Positions 11,081 to 21,498 of a DNA stretch of 64,000 bases are shown piece by piece (positions within the stretch are counted from its first letter, which is position 1; each line of letters begins with the position of its first letter). This stretch comes from Platanthera guangdongensis (Eukaryota; Streptophyta; Magnoliopsida; Asparagales; Orchidaceae): contig CM077166.1 in NCBI GenBank assembly GCA_039583875.1, positions 94,334,094 through 94,398,093 of the forward strand. The letters run 5' to 3'. Position numbers and translations under genes: made by a program. Under the pieces are notes generated by a model, which had not been told where the DNA came from, made no database searches, and saw nothing but the letters and a program-made list of their open reading frames with translations.

Positions 11081-12532
11081 AGCAGTTTGTCCGTGGCTGA
11101 GCCTTCTTGGATTTCACTTACTAGGCTACATAAGAAGGAAGATCCAGATCTTTCGCACCTATATCTCCGGACTGAAAGGGAAGAATTACCAGACTTTTCT
11201 ATTGATGATGTGGGTACTTTGAAGTACCGTGGCAGGTTTTGCGTCCCCGCTATTATGGACATTTGAGTCATGTTGTGTAAGGAAGCGCATGGCTCTAGTG
11301 TTTCCTACCACCCGGGCTCAACTAAGATGTATCACGACTTGAAGCAGATTGCCTGGTGGTATGGCATGAAGGGGGATATAGCACGATTTGTTTCTGAGTG
11401 TTATACTTGCAAGCGAGTTAAGGTCGATCATAGAAGGCCTGGTGGCAAGTTGACTCCATTAGAGATCACGGCTTGGAAATGGGAGAGCATTTTTATGGAC
11501 TTCATTACAGGCTTACCGAGGTCTCCTAGAGGTTTTGACTCTGTTTGGGTGATAGTGGACAGACTAACGAAGTGTGCTCACTTTGTGTCGTATAAGATTG
11601 ATTATCCAATGAAAAAGATAGCGGAGCTATATTCGAGCGAAGTCATCCGATTGCATGGAGTCCCCGTTAGTATCATTTCAGACCGAGACTCCAGATTTAC
11701 TTCCCGTTTCTGGAAGTGTTTGCAGGAGGGTTTTGGTATAGACTTGAGATATTATAACGCATACCACGCGCAGACTAATGGGCAGACAGAGCGAGTCAAC
11801 CAGATTATGGAAGATATGATCCGCTGTTATATTCTGGACCACAGAGGAGCGTGGGATGAGCGCTTGAGGCTGATGGAATTTGCATATAATAATAGTTATC
11901 AGGAGAGCCTGCAAATGGCTCCATTTGAAGCCTTATTTGGGAGGCGCTACAGAACACCGTTGTTATGGACTGAGGTTGGTGAGAGGCCTTTGTTGGGTCC
12001 TGATGCGCTCGAGGAAATGGAAGTTGCTGTGAAGCTTATTCGGGAGAAGCTTTGTTTAGCTCAGGAGAGATATGAGAAGAACGCCAACCGGCGTAAGTCC
12101 GATTTGGAGTTTTCATTAGAGGATATGGTATTCTTGAATGTGTCCCCGATGGTTGGAGTAAAGAGGCTAGACAAGAATCATAAGTTGGACCCAAGGTATG
12201 TGGGCCCATTCAAGATAGTGGAGCGTATTGGCGTGGCAGCTTATAGGTTGGATTTGCCAGCAACCTTTCCAAGTGTGCATAATGTTTTCCATGTAAGCCA
12301 GCTGCGGAAATGCGTGCGGAATAGTAGGCAAGTGTTGGATGTTGTGACTCAGTTGGAGCCAAATCTGACTTTTGTGGAAAGGCCGGTCCGCATTCTAGAT
12401 TCCTACGATAGAGTGTTGCGGCGGAAGACCATTCCCATGGTCAAAGTCTTATGGAGGAACCAGGAGGTGGAAAACGTGACTTGCGAGTTGGAGTCGGCGA
12501 TGAGGGAGGATCACCCTCATCTCTTTCCTTGA
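11081..12532 (+). pseudogene. pol: Element C integrase with chromodomain-like tail
   Basis: After a stop near 11264 an uninterrupted stretch of 420 codons runs from 11270. It has the zinc-binding domain (H-H then CYTCKRVK) and the catalytic core: [25 protein letters not shown] and the glutamate in GQTERVNQIMEDM. It also has the GPFKIVERIG domain, the HVSQLRKCV motif, and a C-terminal RKTIPMVKVLWRNQEVENVTCELESAMR. This tail matches the chromodomain-like end of Tekay/Del-type chromoviruses. The core is complete, but the full pol is broken upstream. Confidence 0.9.
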
Positions 12533-12652
12533 TTTGTGCCTGGTATGTTTTTCCTTCTCCTTTATAGCTCTTGTTAGACTATTTCTGTTTCTTCCCTGTT
12601 AGAAGCTTGTGCGTAAAGTTTCGGGGCGATACTTTCTTTTAGGGGGAGTGTC
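12533..12652 (+). other. Element C 3' untranslated region with polypurine tract
   Basis: Non-coding sequence after the integrase stop. TTTTAGGGGGAGTG at about 12637-12650 is a typical polypurine tract placed directly before the 3' LTR. Confidence 0.75.
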
Positions 12653-15600
12653 TGTAATGCCCCCGGTTTTTCGGTATTTATTTAATATCCCTTTGGCGTT
12701 ACGTTGACTCGTTTCCGACTTGTGCCATTGTTTGAGTACCTCGTTAGGTGTTCTTAGTGGTCGTAGCCTGTTTGCAGGGTCCCCCAGCTAGCCGAAGTCT
12801 GTTTTGGAGACTCGGCTGAACCTCTCAGGGAATGCTTGTGCTTTGGCTTCGGGAGGTGTTAGCCCGAGTGTTTGATCGTCGGAGGTTGTTTTCGACTTCG
12901 CCGTTGTTTTCGTAGCATGCGTGTCTAGCTACGGTGCGAGTTTTGTCGAAATCCGAGATCGTTTGTTTTCGTGTCGTTTCGACGGTTGCTAGTTAGCGGG
13001 TCGTCATTTTATATAAGCGTATATATATATATATATATACGCATTTTAGCATGATGAGTGATTTAGGCGTTCCGGTGTATAAATGCACACGTACGTGCGT
13101 GCAGAGCTTTATAAGAATTTATACGTGCGTGTTTATATGGGTAAGTGCGGTATATGTATAAGCATATATAATTGTGTATATATGTATTAATATAAGGATG
13201 CCTAGTGAGGTGCTGTTCATAATTATCGTGTATGTATGTTAGTGTATGTAAAGTATATATATATAATGCTTAATTAGTGGCTGTCTTAGTTATTAATTAG
13301 AGTAGTATATAGTTAATAGGGCATATATATATATACGATTAGGTGTTAAGTCTAAGTTTATTTTCATTCCTTCCCTCCCAACCCGGCGGCTCCACTTGCA
13401 GATCGAGTGAAAGAAGAGAAATGGCGGAACCTGGGGGCACTCTGATGCCGGTTTCCCTGCCCAGCAGAGGTCGAAACTTCTGTTTGAGGTCGGATCTGAA
13501 CTCCTCTAGGCAAGACCTTCGTTCCAAGAACCATTTTGGGATTTCACCATCTTCTTTTCCGATCGGGTGTTGAGGGTTCTTGTTCTTTTCGTGCTTTGAT
13601 CGAGCATTTCTTCCCAGGTTTTCATAGGTTGTTGCTGTGATCTTTTCCTGTTGGGAAGAGCACTGTTGGCCGAATTCCTTCAAAAGCCAAGGCAAGTATC
13701 CACTTGCCAAAGTAATTTTTCCATGAATAGTCTTTGTTGCTTGATTCCTGGAGATTGGTTGGTTGTTGTTGGACTTGTATATGATATTAAAATCGGTACA
13801 AAGCCTTCCATCTTCCATTTTGTATTGCCATTATTTTGTTATCCCCCTTGTTTATTCCTACATATCTACTATTGTTATTGGATTGTGTTTATTTATTTGC
13901 CCAAATCAGTTTATTAGGCAAATGTTCCTTTTTTGCTATGGGTATTGCCCCGATTGGGTATAACCCGAGAGCCTTCTGTAATAGGTTTGTTCATTTCTTG
14001 AGATATTTTATGGGCTGTGTTTTTCCTTGGGTGTAACCATTGCTATGGTTTCGTTATAATTAATTTCAAGATCATAATATAACTTGCTCCGTAGTTGCTC
14101 CGAAATAGGATTTGTATCAAAACCACCCAAACCTCTTGTCATTTACTTTTTTTTGTCCATCCTCCTGTTTGCAATTAGTGTCAAGCCCCTTTGTTAATGT
14201 TTGGTATCAACCACCCAATTTAATTGTTTATGGGTTGTATCAATTTAAATGTTTATGGTTCGTATCAAGTTAACCGTATAGGTTTTTGTACCAAGCTAGT
14301 TGAATATATTTAGTTGAGATAAAGCTACTAGTTATGTTTAATATCATGTTATTGGTAAGCATTTCGTATCAAGCTTCTTACATAAACTTAGTATCGTGTC
14401 ACCTTCAATTTATTTGTGCCAAACCACTTGATTGGACAAACTCGATGTTTAGTCCATTGGTATGTATATAAGGTTTTAGGTGGGTTGTTCTAGATGGTTC
14501 AGGGTTCAGTGTGACTTCTTGGTGGTTCATGGAACCACCAACAAGGGTTTTCCCGAGTCACTTAGTGCTGGTGTAGGATGTAGTTTTGAGGTGGTTCGGA
14601 CCGGTACCGCCACACTTGTTTTACTTCTTGTCTTGCTAAGACATTCTGGGCGGTTTGGTGGAGTTGGACTAATGCCACCACCACAGCACCTTGGAGATAT
14701 TTAGGCCTGATAGAATTGGTTGGACATGTTGCCACCAGCTTAGGCCCTTGTTACTGAATTTGTCCATCTCCAGTACTAGGTGATTCTTTCAACTCTAGCT
14801 CTATGTTAGGATGTTATTTTTTTATCCTACTTGCGGAGATTCTTGAAGCTTGGCTTCATCCGTGCAGTTGGTCCACCCCCCACTTTTTCTCACTTTTGAT
14901 GAGTATTTTCCCTTGACCTGTTTACTTTACTTCTTTTAGCTTATGTTGCTAGCATTAAATTTTGGTCCTGGTAAACCTTATGTAAATTCTCTTTTAAACC
15001 TAATCATCTCATTTCCTTTTTGATAATTACTTTGAAGAGGTGTTCTTCTTTTTTTTTCCTTTTTTTTGAATACCTCAGGTTCAGGTTTATAGCCGAATGT
15101 GCAGCTAGGTTTCTTCTGGAGATTTCTAGTGTTATAGCTGCTGTTGTGATTTTTCTTCATCACTCTTGGGATGTAGTTTCTATAGACTTGTAGTACAGAT
15201 ATGCCTACTCACCAGTGGGTTAGTGTCAGTTTTTGACGCCCACTGGTGGTTTCTCTTTTAGATGCTTTGTACTTTTCTTTTACTGCTAGATTTCCTATTT
15301 TGGAGTTTATTCAACTTGCTTTTGGGAAGATTTATGTTAGGTTGTTAGTTACTTTTAAACCTAGAAACACTATTATATTTATATCTCATGATCAGCATCT
15401 TTTATAAAACTCATACACTACTTTTCAAATAACGTAAAAAGATCGTTTTCTTATATATGCTATAAAATAAATCAAGGGTCTTGAATAATATAAGTTGCCC
15501 CCTGGGGACACTTATGCACTCTCTTAGGATGTCAAAGTAATGTAACTAAAGTATTTTTCCGCAGCGTATAAGTATAGTTTTTAATTGTGGACTAGTTGAT

Positions 15601-15793
15601 CCACTGAGCCTAGAGATACGACCTCTAAAATATAATTGATTTTCAAATCATTATAGCTTATGATTTTTCATAGTTTTAGTTGTTGGTGGTTGCCTGAGCG
15701 TCGACAGTTATCCCCTGCTTAACGTGGCATCACAACGCGTGTTTTCTCCTACTCTGATACTTCTTAATTTCGGAGAAAATGCAGGTTGTGACA
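12653..15793 (+). repeat. Element C 3' LTR (about 3.14 kb)
   Basis: It starts TGTAATGCCCCC right after the polypurine tract and ends GGTTGTGACA, so the ends are short inverted TGT/ACA. The second half (about 14800-15793) aligns with LTR J at 42230-43000, including the CTCAGGTTCAGGT segment and the GGAGAAAATG end. AT-rich microsatellite tracts lie at 13018-13040, 13253-13266 and 13324-13337. An inverted repeat CACCAGTGG/CCACTGGTG lies at 15209-15248. I see no gene in it; short open frames are chance. Confidence 0.85.
13018..13040. repeat. (AT)n microsatellite
   Basis: An uninterrupted run of alternating T and A within the C LTR, flanked by GCG on both sides. Confidence 0.9.
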
Positions 15794-16558
15794 CTAACGG
15801 CCGTCTACACACATCCCTAAGCTACCGTCGGATTCACACAGGATTCACCAATTTTTGAGTAGAATCAAAAGAATTTATGCAATTAGAAAAATATAAAACT
15901 AAAAGCATACAGAAAAATTAAATCTACTCTAATTTCTACACGAGACGAGAGCACTCGACTAGGAGCACATCAGGGTCAACATTTTACCCCATCTCACGAT
16001 GCTATGCCAGCACAATAATTTTCCCAAATCATACAAAAGAAACGAGTCTAACTCGTAGCACGTAAAAAAGCTAAGCACGAGCTCATGTGGGTGCAGTGGT
16101 GTGTGATGCAATGAACTAATCATAATAAATCTCTAAAAGCTTATAGTATGCACAAGAAATGTGCGCGAGCAATATGTAACAAATAATGGCTCTCCCCCAG
16201 ACTTAAACTAAGCAACACAGTATATGATATAGAAATTAAAATAAGATAGAAATAAGGGGAGAGGTTACCTAATGCTCAGCTAGTGAGCATACTAGAAGAT
16301 GCGTGAAAAACCGAAGCAGGCCCGCTATACGAAGAATGACAACCCCGCAATGCAATTTGCCATGAATACCTGCAGGGTTGAGCTCCGCAAAAACAAAAGA
16401 AAAATATACAAAAAGAAATGCTAAAACTAAAAAAGACATGAAAATAAAAGCACCGAAAATGAAAGATAAGTACTGGGGTTATTGTCATCCCAGCATGACT
16501 TATGAAATTCTATACAGTTTTAGTTAATGGGCCTATGAAAAGAAAAATGCACCGGTAA
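15794..16558 (-). other. E1 3' non-coding tail
   Basis: It contains the purine-rich box AAGTCTGGGGGAGAG near 16190-16205 and AT-rich sequence. It aligns with E2 54410-55115, including the TCGAGTGCTCTCGTCTCGTG segment. It ends about 25 bases further than the E2 copy, where C's 3' LTR abuts it. Confidence 0.75.
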
Positions 16559-16885
16559 CTATTCCATTAGCCGTTGCGGTAACGGGTACCGATACGGTGA
16601 TAAAACAGTTATGCCTCTGCCTAAATAATCATGCCTGATCCTCGCAGGCAGAGGAAATAGGAAGTAGGATGAGGAGGGGGCCTGGTCCTCACTAATCTCA
16701 CCACAAAACAAATTCTTGCCTAGCAAGGTTTCGTCCACCACAAGTTTACTGGGGGTGAAGGTGACGACAGGGGCTTCCACTGCGAAGGAGCTAGGAACCT
16801 CCTCACACAAGAGGATCCACTCATCGACAGCCTGAGCACAAGGCTCAACGTCAACCCAACTTACCCGTAGAGATTCAACCTGCAC
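16559..16885 (-). pseudogene. E1 ORF2, conserved unknown protein
   Basis: About 108 codons are open, containing SLRVSWVDVEPCAQAVDE, FCGEISEDQAPSSSYFLFPLP and GRGITVLSPYRYPLPQR. E2 encodes the same protein at 54035-54409 with few changes and no frameshift in this part. No ATG opens it. In E2 the frame continues upstream through a hydrophobic stretch overlapping the end of ORF1, while in E1 a one-base shift near 16888 cuts it. I do not recognise the family. It may be the distal part of a protein reached by frameshift from ORF1. Confidence 0.55.
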
Positions 16886-16962
16886 AGGCTCAGATAAGGA
16901 AGGGGGTCAAGAAATAAAAGAGATGAAGAACATAAAGAAATAATTGGTGGAGTGATCCCGGT

Positions 16963-17760
16963 TTAACTCCCCAAAGGCTGAGGTAGAAAAATATCATCAG
17001 CAATGTCGATAATGCTACAAGGCTCGGTCGGATCCATAGAGGCCTCCACCAAGACTTGGACTTCCTCCTTTGGTATCGAGGGAGAATCCCCGACACCAGG
17101 AAGGTTGTCCTCCTCCATGGGAGTGGAAACAATCCATGTATCACAAGCCTCAACTTGTGTTGCATCGGAAAAATTGTCGTCAGAGACTACTGAAGTAGAA
17201 TGCACAAAAGGCAGAAGAACTTTGCTTGAATAAAAGTCAAGCGCAGGTTCCTCACAAAGAATCGGCTCCACGCTTGGAGATGTATGCATAGGAGAGATGG
17301 GCTCAGCCACGTCGAAGCCTAGATCAGCCACACATCTGGTGGTTGTGTCCACATCATTCCCTTCAACAAATGAAGGTGACAGGGACACATAACCAGATGA
17401 TGAAGGTGTGCCACCGAGTGTAGGATTCGGGATGATCCGGATGTCCGGCTCATCATCCTCTTCTATAACACGGAGGTACTCGGCGCAATCCTTCAGGACA
17501 TGATCTGTGCTACAACAATACAAACACTTTCTCCCATTACTCTGCGATCCTTGTGGGGCCGGAGAGGAATAAGAGAACGGTGTATGTGGCGAGGAAGATT
17601 GACCATCAGCTCGGGGCACAGAGTTTGAAGGGCTGTACGAATACAACATCTCATGCATTGTGCACTGAGGCTTATTCTCAATATCACTTGTAGGGCATTC
17701 ATGAGTAGCGTGGGTATGCTTTCCACACCAACGACATTGGGCATACGAATATCCCCACAT
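16963..17760 (-). CDS. E1 ORF1: two-zinc-knuckle protein, 265 codons
   Basis: An intact frame from ATG to stop, starting about 180 bases after the primer site. It has two CX2CX4HX4C knuckles: CRWCGKHTHATHEC at residues 9-22 and CLYCCSTDHVLKDC near residues 78-91. An acidic, serine- and proline-rich region follows (EEDDEPDIRIIP; SVEPILCEEPALDFY). The E2 copy aligns over the whole length with no insertion or deletion, keeps all eight metal ligands, and is broken by one nonsense codon. Zinc knuckles suggest nucleic-acid binding, perhaps a gag nucleocapsid-like role. A capsid domain is not evident. The function is unknown. Confidence 0.75.
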   Translation of the reverse strand: MWGYSYAQCRWCGKHTHATHECPTSDIENKPQCTMHEMLYSYSPSNSVPRADGQSSSPHTPFSYSSPAPQGSQSNGRKCLYCCSTDHVLKDCAEYLRVIEEDDEPDIRIIPNPTLGGTPSSSGYVSLSPSFVEGNDVDTTTRCVADLGFDVAEPISPMHTSPSVEPILCEEPALDFYSSKVLLPFVHSTSVVSDDNFSDATQVEACDTWIVSTPMEEDNLPGVGDSPSIPKEEVQVLVEASMDPTEPCSIIDIADDIFLPQPLGS

Positions 17761-17941
17761 GGTGTCAAAATAGCAGATTCAAAATAAATTGTGCAAATTA
17801 CTAAATCCAACAATATATTACTACAATTTCCTAAACAAAAAAAGGTAGGCAAAACAGAAATAGAACAAAACAAAAGCGATTTACAAAGGAAAAGGAAAGC
17901 AATCTCACATCTCCCTCTCTAGAAACTCACATGACTGTGTT

Positions 17942-17959
17942 CCCCGGCAACGACACCAA
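17942..17959 (-). other. E1 primer-binding site
   Basis: On the minus strand it reads TGGTGTCGTTGCCGGGGA, starting six bases after the LTR end. It resembles the TGGCGCCGTTGCCGGGGA site used by plant Athila-type elements. The changes from GCGCC to GTGTC are what C-to-T decay would give. Confidence 0.75.
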
Positions 17960-17965
17960 AAACTT

Positions 17966-19532
17966 GATGCTAAAGATCACGACAGTGAACCGGTCGCACA
18001 AGTAATATAAAATGGACGAGTTTTCCCAAGTATCGATCTCTCAAGGAACAGAGTAAGGTGGAGTTAATTTCGAGGAGGACTTGAGATTGAAGTCCTTAGG
18101 TCGGAGTTAACTAAGGGGGGTTTTGATATTTGCGGAAAAAGAAAGTAAAAGGCAAACAAGTACTCCTACGGAACGCCGCTATGCAATGCTTCGCCAGACG
18201 GGATGGAAGACTAGTCGGGCCGCTATGCACCGAATCGCTGGGCGGATGGACGAGTACGCTTGCGGATGAGGTGGTTAGAACGGCAGAATGAGGGTCGTGA
18301 GCACCTCTTCTCTACACACGCCAGTAGCAATTGCTAGTGCGGCAAGGGTGGATGGTGGTGGATGGAATATGTCGCACCTCAAGCAAATATAACAACAATA
18401 CAAATCACAAAGACATGATTTAATATAAGAGTTTTACAACTAAGCGCACATCTATAAATAAAGTTTACAACAACACATAAACAACAATAAAGGAAGAACA
18501 GGGCAAGATATCGACCGAATCTGAAGTCTTGCTGAGGATTCACGGATGGAATCGTCAAGTTTTCAATCCGCATCCAAGCTCGGTCCTCAACTACATCCGG
18601 GGTAGAGAAGTGCTGTCACCACCTTCCAATGGCCCGTCTTCTTCGTGTCACGATAGCAGACAAAAGTTGCAAGCTTCCCTTTGCTTGATGGCTATGGCAT
18701 TAAAGCTTGAAATGAGCCCAAGAGATGAAGGAGGAGGCCGAGAGGAAGCTCCGGCTTGTATTTGGCGGTGAAATCTTGCCCGGAGCACCTCCCTAGGGTG
18801 GAGATTGAAGGAGGACGGCAGAATCCCTCCTCAGAGATGAAAGCGGCTAATGAAAAATATGCTCCCCCTGAATTAGGGCGGCACCTGCATATTTATAGAA
18901 AGCAGAATTGAACAATGCGCACGATCACGGGCGCACGACCAGTGGTCGTGCGCAATATGTCCAGTGATCGTGCGTGCTGGCACGACAGATTAGGAAGAAG
19001 AACTGGGATACTGCGCACGAGCAATGGCGCACGACCGGTGGTCGTGCGCACTATGTCCAATGGTCGTGCGATTACCCCAGATGGAACTCCAGGAAAAGAG
19101 GAATCAATGCACGCAATCAGTGGTGCACGACTGGTGGTCGTGCGCACTATGTCCAGTGGTCGTGCGCACTATGTATAGTGGTCGTACGATTACGCCAGAC
19201 ATATTCTAGAAATCAGGGTACCTTACGGATGATCATCGGGTCGTGCGCACTATATCTGATGATCGTGCGCAGTATTCCTGCTTCAAAACGTCCCCGGAAC
19301 ACGCACAGGACCCCTAAACCCAGCACTGATATGTGCAGACATTCCAGATGAGCACAAAAAGGAATACAAATAATAAAAGTACAAAAATACACAACCACGG
19401 GCCAAAGTGTGCACTTCCTATGGAAATATAGATAAGAAGAAATATGAACGATTTAGAACTAAATGTGAAGTGCAAACGCGTGAAAACTAGCCCAGATGAG
19501 TCCGAAAATCCCTATATAAATCGGACACATCA
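17966..19532 (-). repeat. E1 5' LTR (1567 bp)
   Basis: On the minus strand it starts TGATGTGTCCGATTTATA and ends TTTAGCATCA (inverted TGATG/CATCA). A TATAAATA box lies at 18890-18897 (minus). Between 18912 and 19275 are palindromes of the type GCGCACGACCACTGGTCG. It aligns with the E2 LTR throughout. The outer boundary could lie up to about 14 bases further out, because both copies share AGGCCTA just outside it. Confidence 0.8.
18890..18897 (-). promoter_or_regulatory. TATA box of E1 LTR
   Basis: TATAAATA on the minus strand. E2 has the same box in the same place at 52022-52029. Confidence 0.6.
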
Positions 19533-19537
19533 CTAGG

Positions 19538-20450
19538 CCTGTGTCACGTCGTGATTTTAGGAGGTCACCAAAGGAGTTGTCCAAAGTCAAAGTACAGTTG
19601 TAGGAACTATTGGAACAGGGGTATATTAGACCCAGTTCTTCCCCATGGAGCATGCTAGTGCTGTTCGTGAAGAAGAAAGATGGTAGTATGCAGTTGTGTA
19701 TAGACTACCAAGAGTTGAACAAACTGACTGTCAAGAATAAGTATCTGATTCCTCTGATAGATGACTTATCGACCAGATGGTGGGGTCAGTGGTGTATCCT
19801 AAGCTGCACTTGAAGTCAGGGTTCTATCAATTGCGAATTCGGGATAAAGACATACCCAGGACAGCTTTTGGAATGAGGTATGGTCACTTCAAATTCTCCG
19901 TGATGTCGTTCGGGATGACGAACGGGCCATCCATATTCATGGATTTGATGAATTGAGTATTTCACGAATACTTGGACTCTTTTGTTGTCGTCTTTATCGA
20001 CGACATATTGGTATACTCCAAATAGAAGGCAGAGCATGAGACTCATTTGAGAATAGTTTTGAAAGTGTTGAGAGAGAACCAGATTTATGCAAAGTTCTAA
20101 AAGTGCGAGTTCTGGTTAGATAATGTGGCGTTTCTAGGCCATGTGATTAGTGGTGATGGGGTGGCAGTGGATCCTGCAAAAGTTGATGCCATCAGATATT
20201 GGCTTGTTTTGAGCATTGTGGTGGAAGTTATGAGTATTCTAGGACTAGCAGAGTATTATAGAAGATTTGTGAAAAAACTTTTCGCGGATAAATCTACCCC
20301 TTAATTCGTTGACTCGTACAGACCCAAAATTTGTGTGGACTCAGGAGTGCGGTCAAGCGTTTGACCTCTTAAAGGAAAGGCTGATGACAACTCCAATCCT
20401 AAGTCTACCTAAAGGAACTGAAGGATTTTAAATTTTCAGTGACACATCAT
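19538..20450 (+). pseudogene. pol: Element H reverse transcriptase
   Basis: [31 protein letters not shown] and [16 protein letters not shown] are followed by the catalytic box [10 protein letters not shown] and [18 protein letters not shown]. Nonsense codons and frameshifts are frequent (for example near 19800, 19955, 20023 and 20100). The connection motif [12 protein letters not shown] lies at about 20240. The segment is heavily decayed and non-functional. Confidence 0.83.
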
Positions 20451-20869
20451 GATGTGGGTTGTGTTGCATGTTGGTACAACATGACAGTGTTATATCCTTT
20501 GGGTCTAGGCAGTTGAAGCCACACAAGAGGAATTACCCCGTCCATGACTTGGAATTGGCGGCGGTAATTTTTGCATTGAAGTTGTGGTGGCACTATATGT
20601 ATGGTGCGAAGGAGGAGACTTTCACGGATCACAAAAGCCTGAAGTATCTTCTAGACAAAAAGGACTTGAATATGCAGCAGCGCAGATGTGTTGAGTTCCT
20701 TGGAGACTATGAAGTGGCGATTCAGTATACTCCAGGCATGGTTAACGTGGTGGCGGATGCCTTGAGTAGGAAATACTCTGGTCAAGGGAGTTGGATCGAA
20801 GCTCATGATGAGCGGTTGATGCGGGACTATAAGTGCATTGGCATTGAGTGTGTAGCAAGAGGCGAGTGA
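20451..20869 (+). pseudogene. pol: Element H RNase H
   Basis: [39 protein letters not shown] and VVADALSRK define the RNase H domain. The first catalytic aspartate region upstream (about 20440) is decayed. The C-terminal linker to integrase ends with a stop at about 20867. Confidence 0.83.
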
Positions 20870-21498
20870 AGCATGACTCGATTGAACTGGATGGAGTTGC
20901 AAAATGACTTATCTGATCGTATTCGGGAAGCGACAAGTTTGGATGAAGAGTTTCGGCCGCTTGTGGTGGAAGCTCAAAAGGGCGAAGGTAGCGCATGACA
21001 GATGATTGATGGGATCTTGAGGAAGGAAGGAAGGATTTGCATACCGCAGTTCGACAAGATCCATTAGGAGTTGATGTTTGAGGCTCATTTTACGAAGTAC
21101 TCCATTCACCCGGGCAGTACAAATATGTACTTGGATATGAAGAAATTCTTTTGGTGGCCTGGTTTGAAGTGTGATATAGCTTTGTACGTGAGTCGGTGCC
21201 AAACTTGTACCTTAGTGAAGGCCAAGTGTCAGAAGTCGGGCGGGTTCCTAAAGCCTCTTCCTATTCCGAGGGGAAATTTGATGACATCTCTATGGACTTT
21301 ATGCATTACATGCCTCGATCGCAGCAGGGTAACGACGCAATTTGGGTTATCGGGGATCGCTTGACCAAAGTGGTCCATTTCATCCCAAATCGGAAAGAGG
21401 ACAACGTGGAGAAGCTGGTAGAGTTGTATGTTCGTAACATTGTGTGACTACACGAGATTCCTAAGAGTGTAGTTAGTGATCGCGATGGATGCTTCATA
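20870..21498 (+). pseudogene. pol: Element H integrase, truncated
   Basis: The zinc-binding region reads [27 protein letters not shown] followed by CQTC. The core starts with ISMDFMHYMPRSQQGNDAIWV. The frame shifts near 21270 and has a TGA near 21446. It ends at SDRDGCF, so the second catalytic Asp is present but the Glu is beyond the G insertion. Confidence 0.83.

Larger units (their letters stand above)
15794..19532 (-). mobile_element. Element E1: Athila-like LTR element without pol
   Basis: Read on the minus strand it is an LTR (19532-17966), a primer site, an ORF with two zinc knuckles, a second short ORF, a purine-rich AAGTCTGGGGGAGAG box (about 16190-16205) and a 3' tail. No protease, RT, RNase H or integrase is present, and no 3' LTR. 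E2 at 51388-55115 has the same order and nearly the same length (LTR 1567 versus 1570 bp, internal about 2.17 versus 2.16 kb). The structure therefore looks heritable rather than a random remnant. The pol may be supplied by another element (inference). Confidence 0.8.
19533..21498 (+). mobile_element. Element H: Ty3 chromovirus-like fragment
   Basis: Protein homology begins just after 19533 (the segment PVSR, as in A) and runs through RT, RNase H and the first part of integrase. It stops at 21498, inside the SDRDG motif, where the G LTR begins with TGTAACAACC. The left side ends at E1. Sequence is closest to A. The bases TCATA before the G LTR would be the G TSD, but the other side is not in the window. 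Confidence 0.85.

Noticed and set aside
13339..13818. 159-codon minus-strand ORF in the C LTR
   Set aside because: It has no recognisable domain, lies antisense in an LTR, and shows no match to any other part of the window.
16890..17165. Possible intron joining E ORF1 and ORF2 (acceptor TGTGCAG near 16885)
   Set aside because: The nearest GT donor after the ORF1 end gives the wrong phase and an immediate stop.
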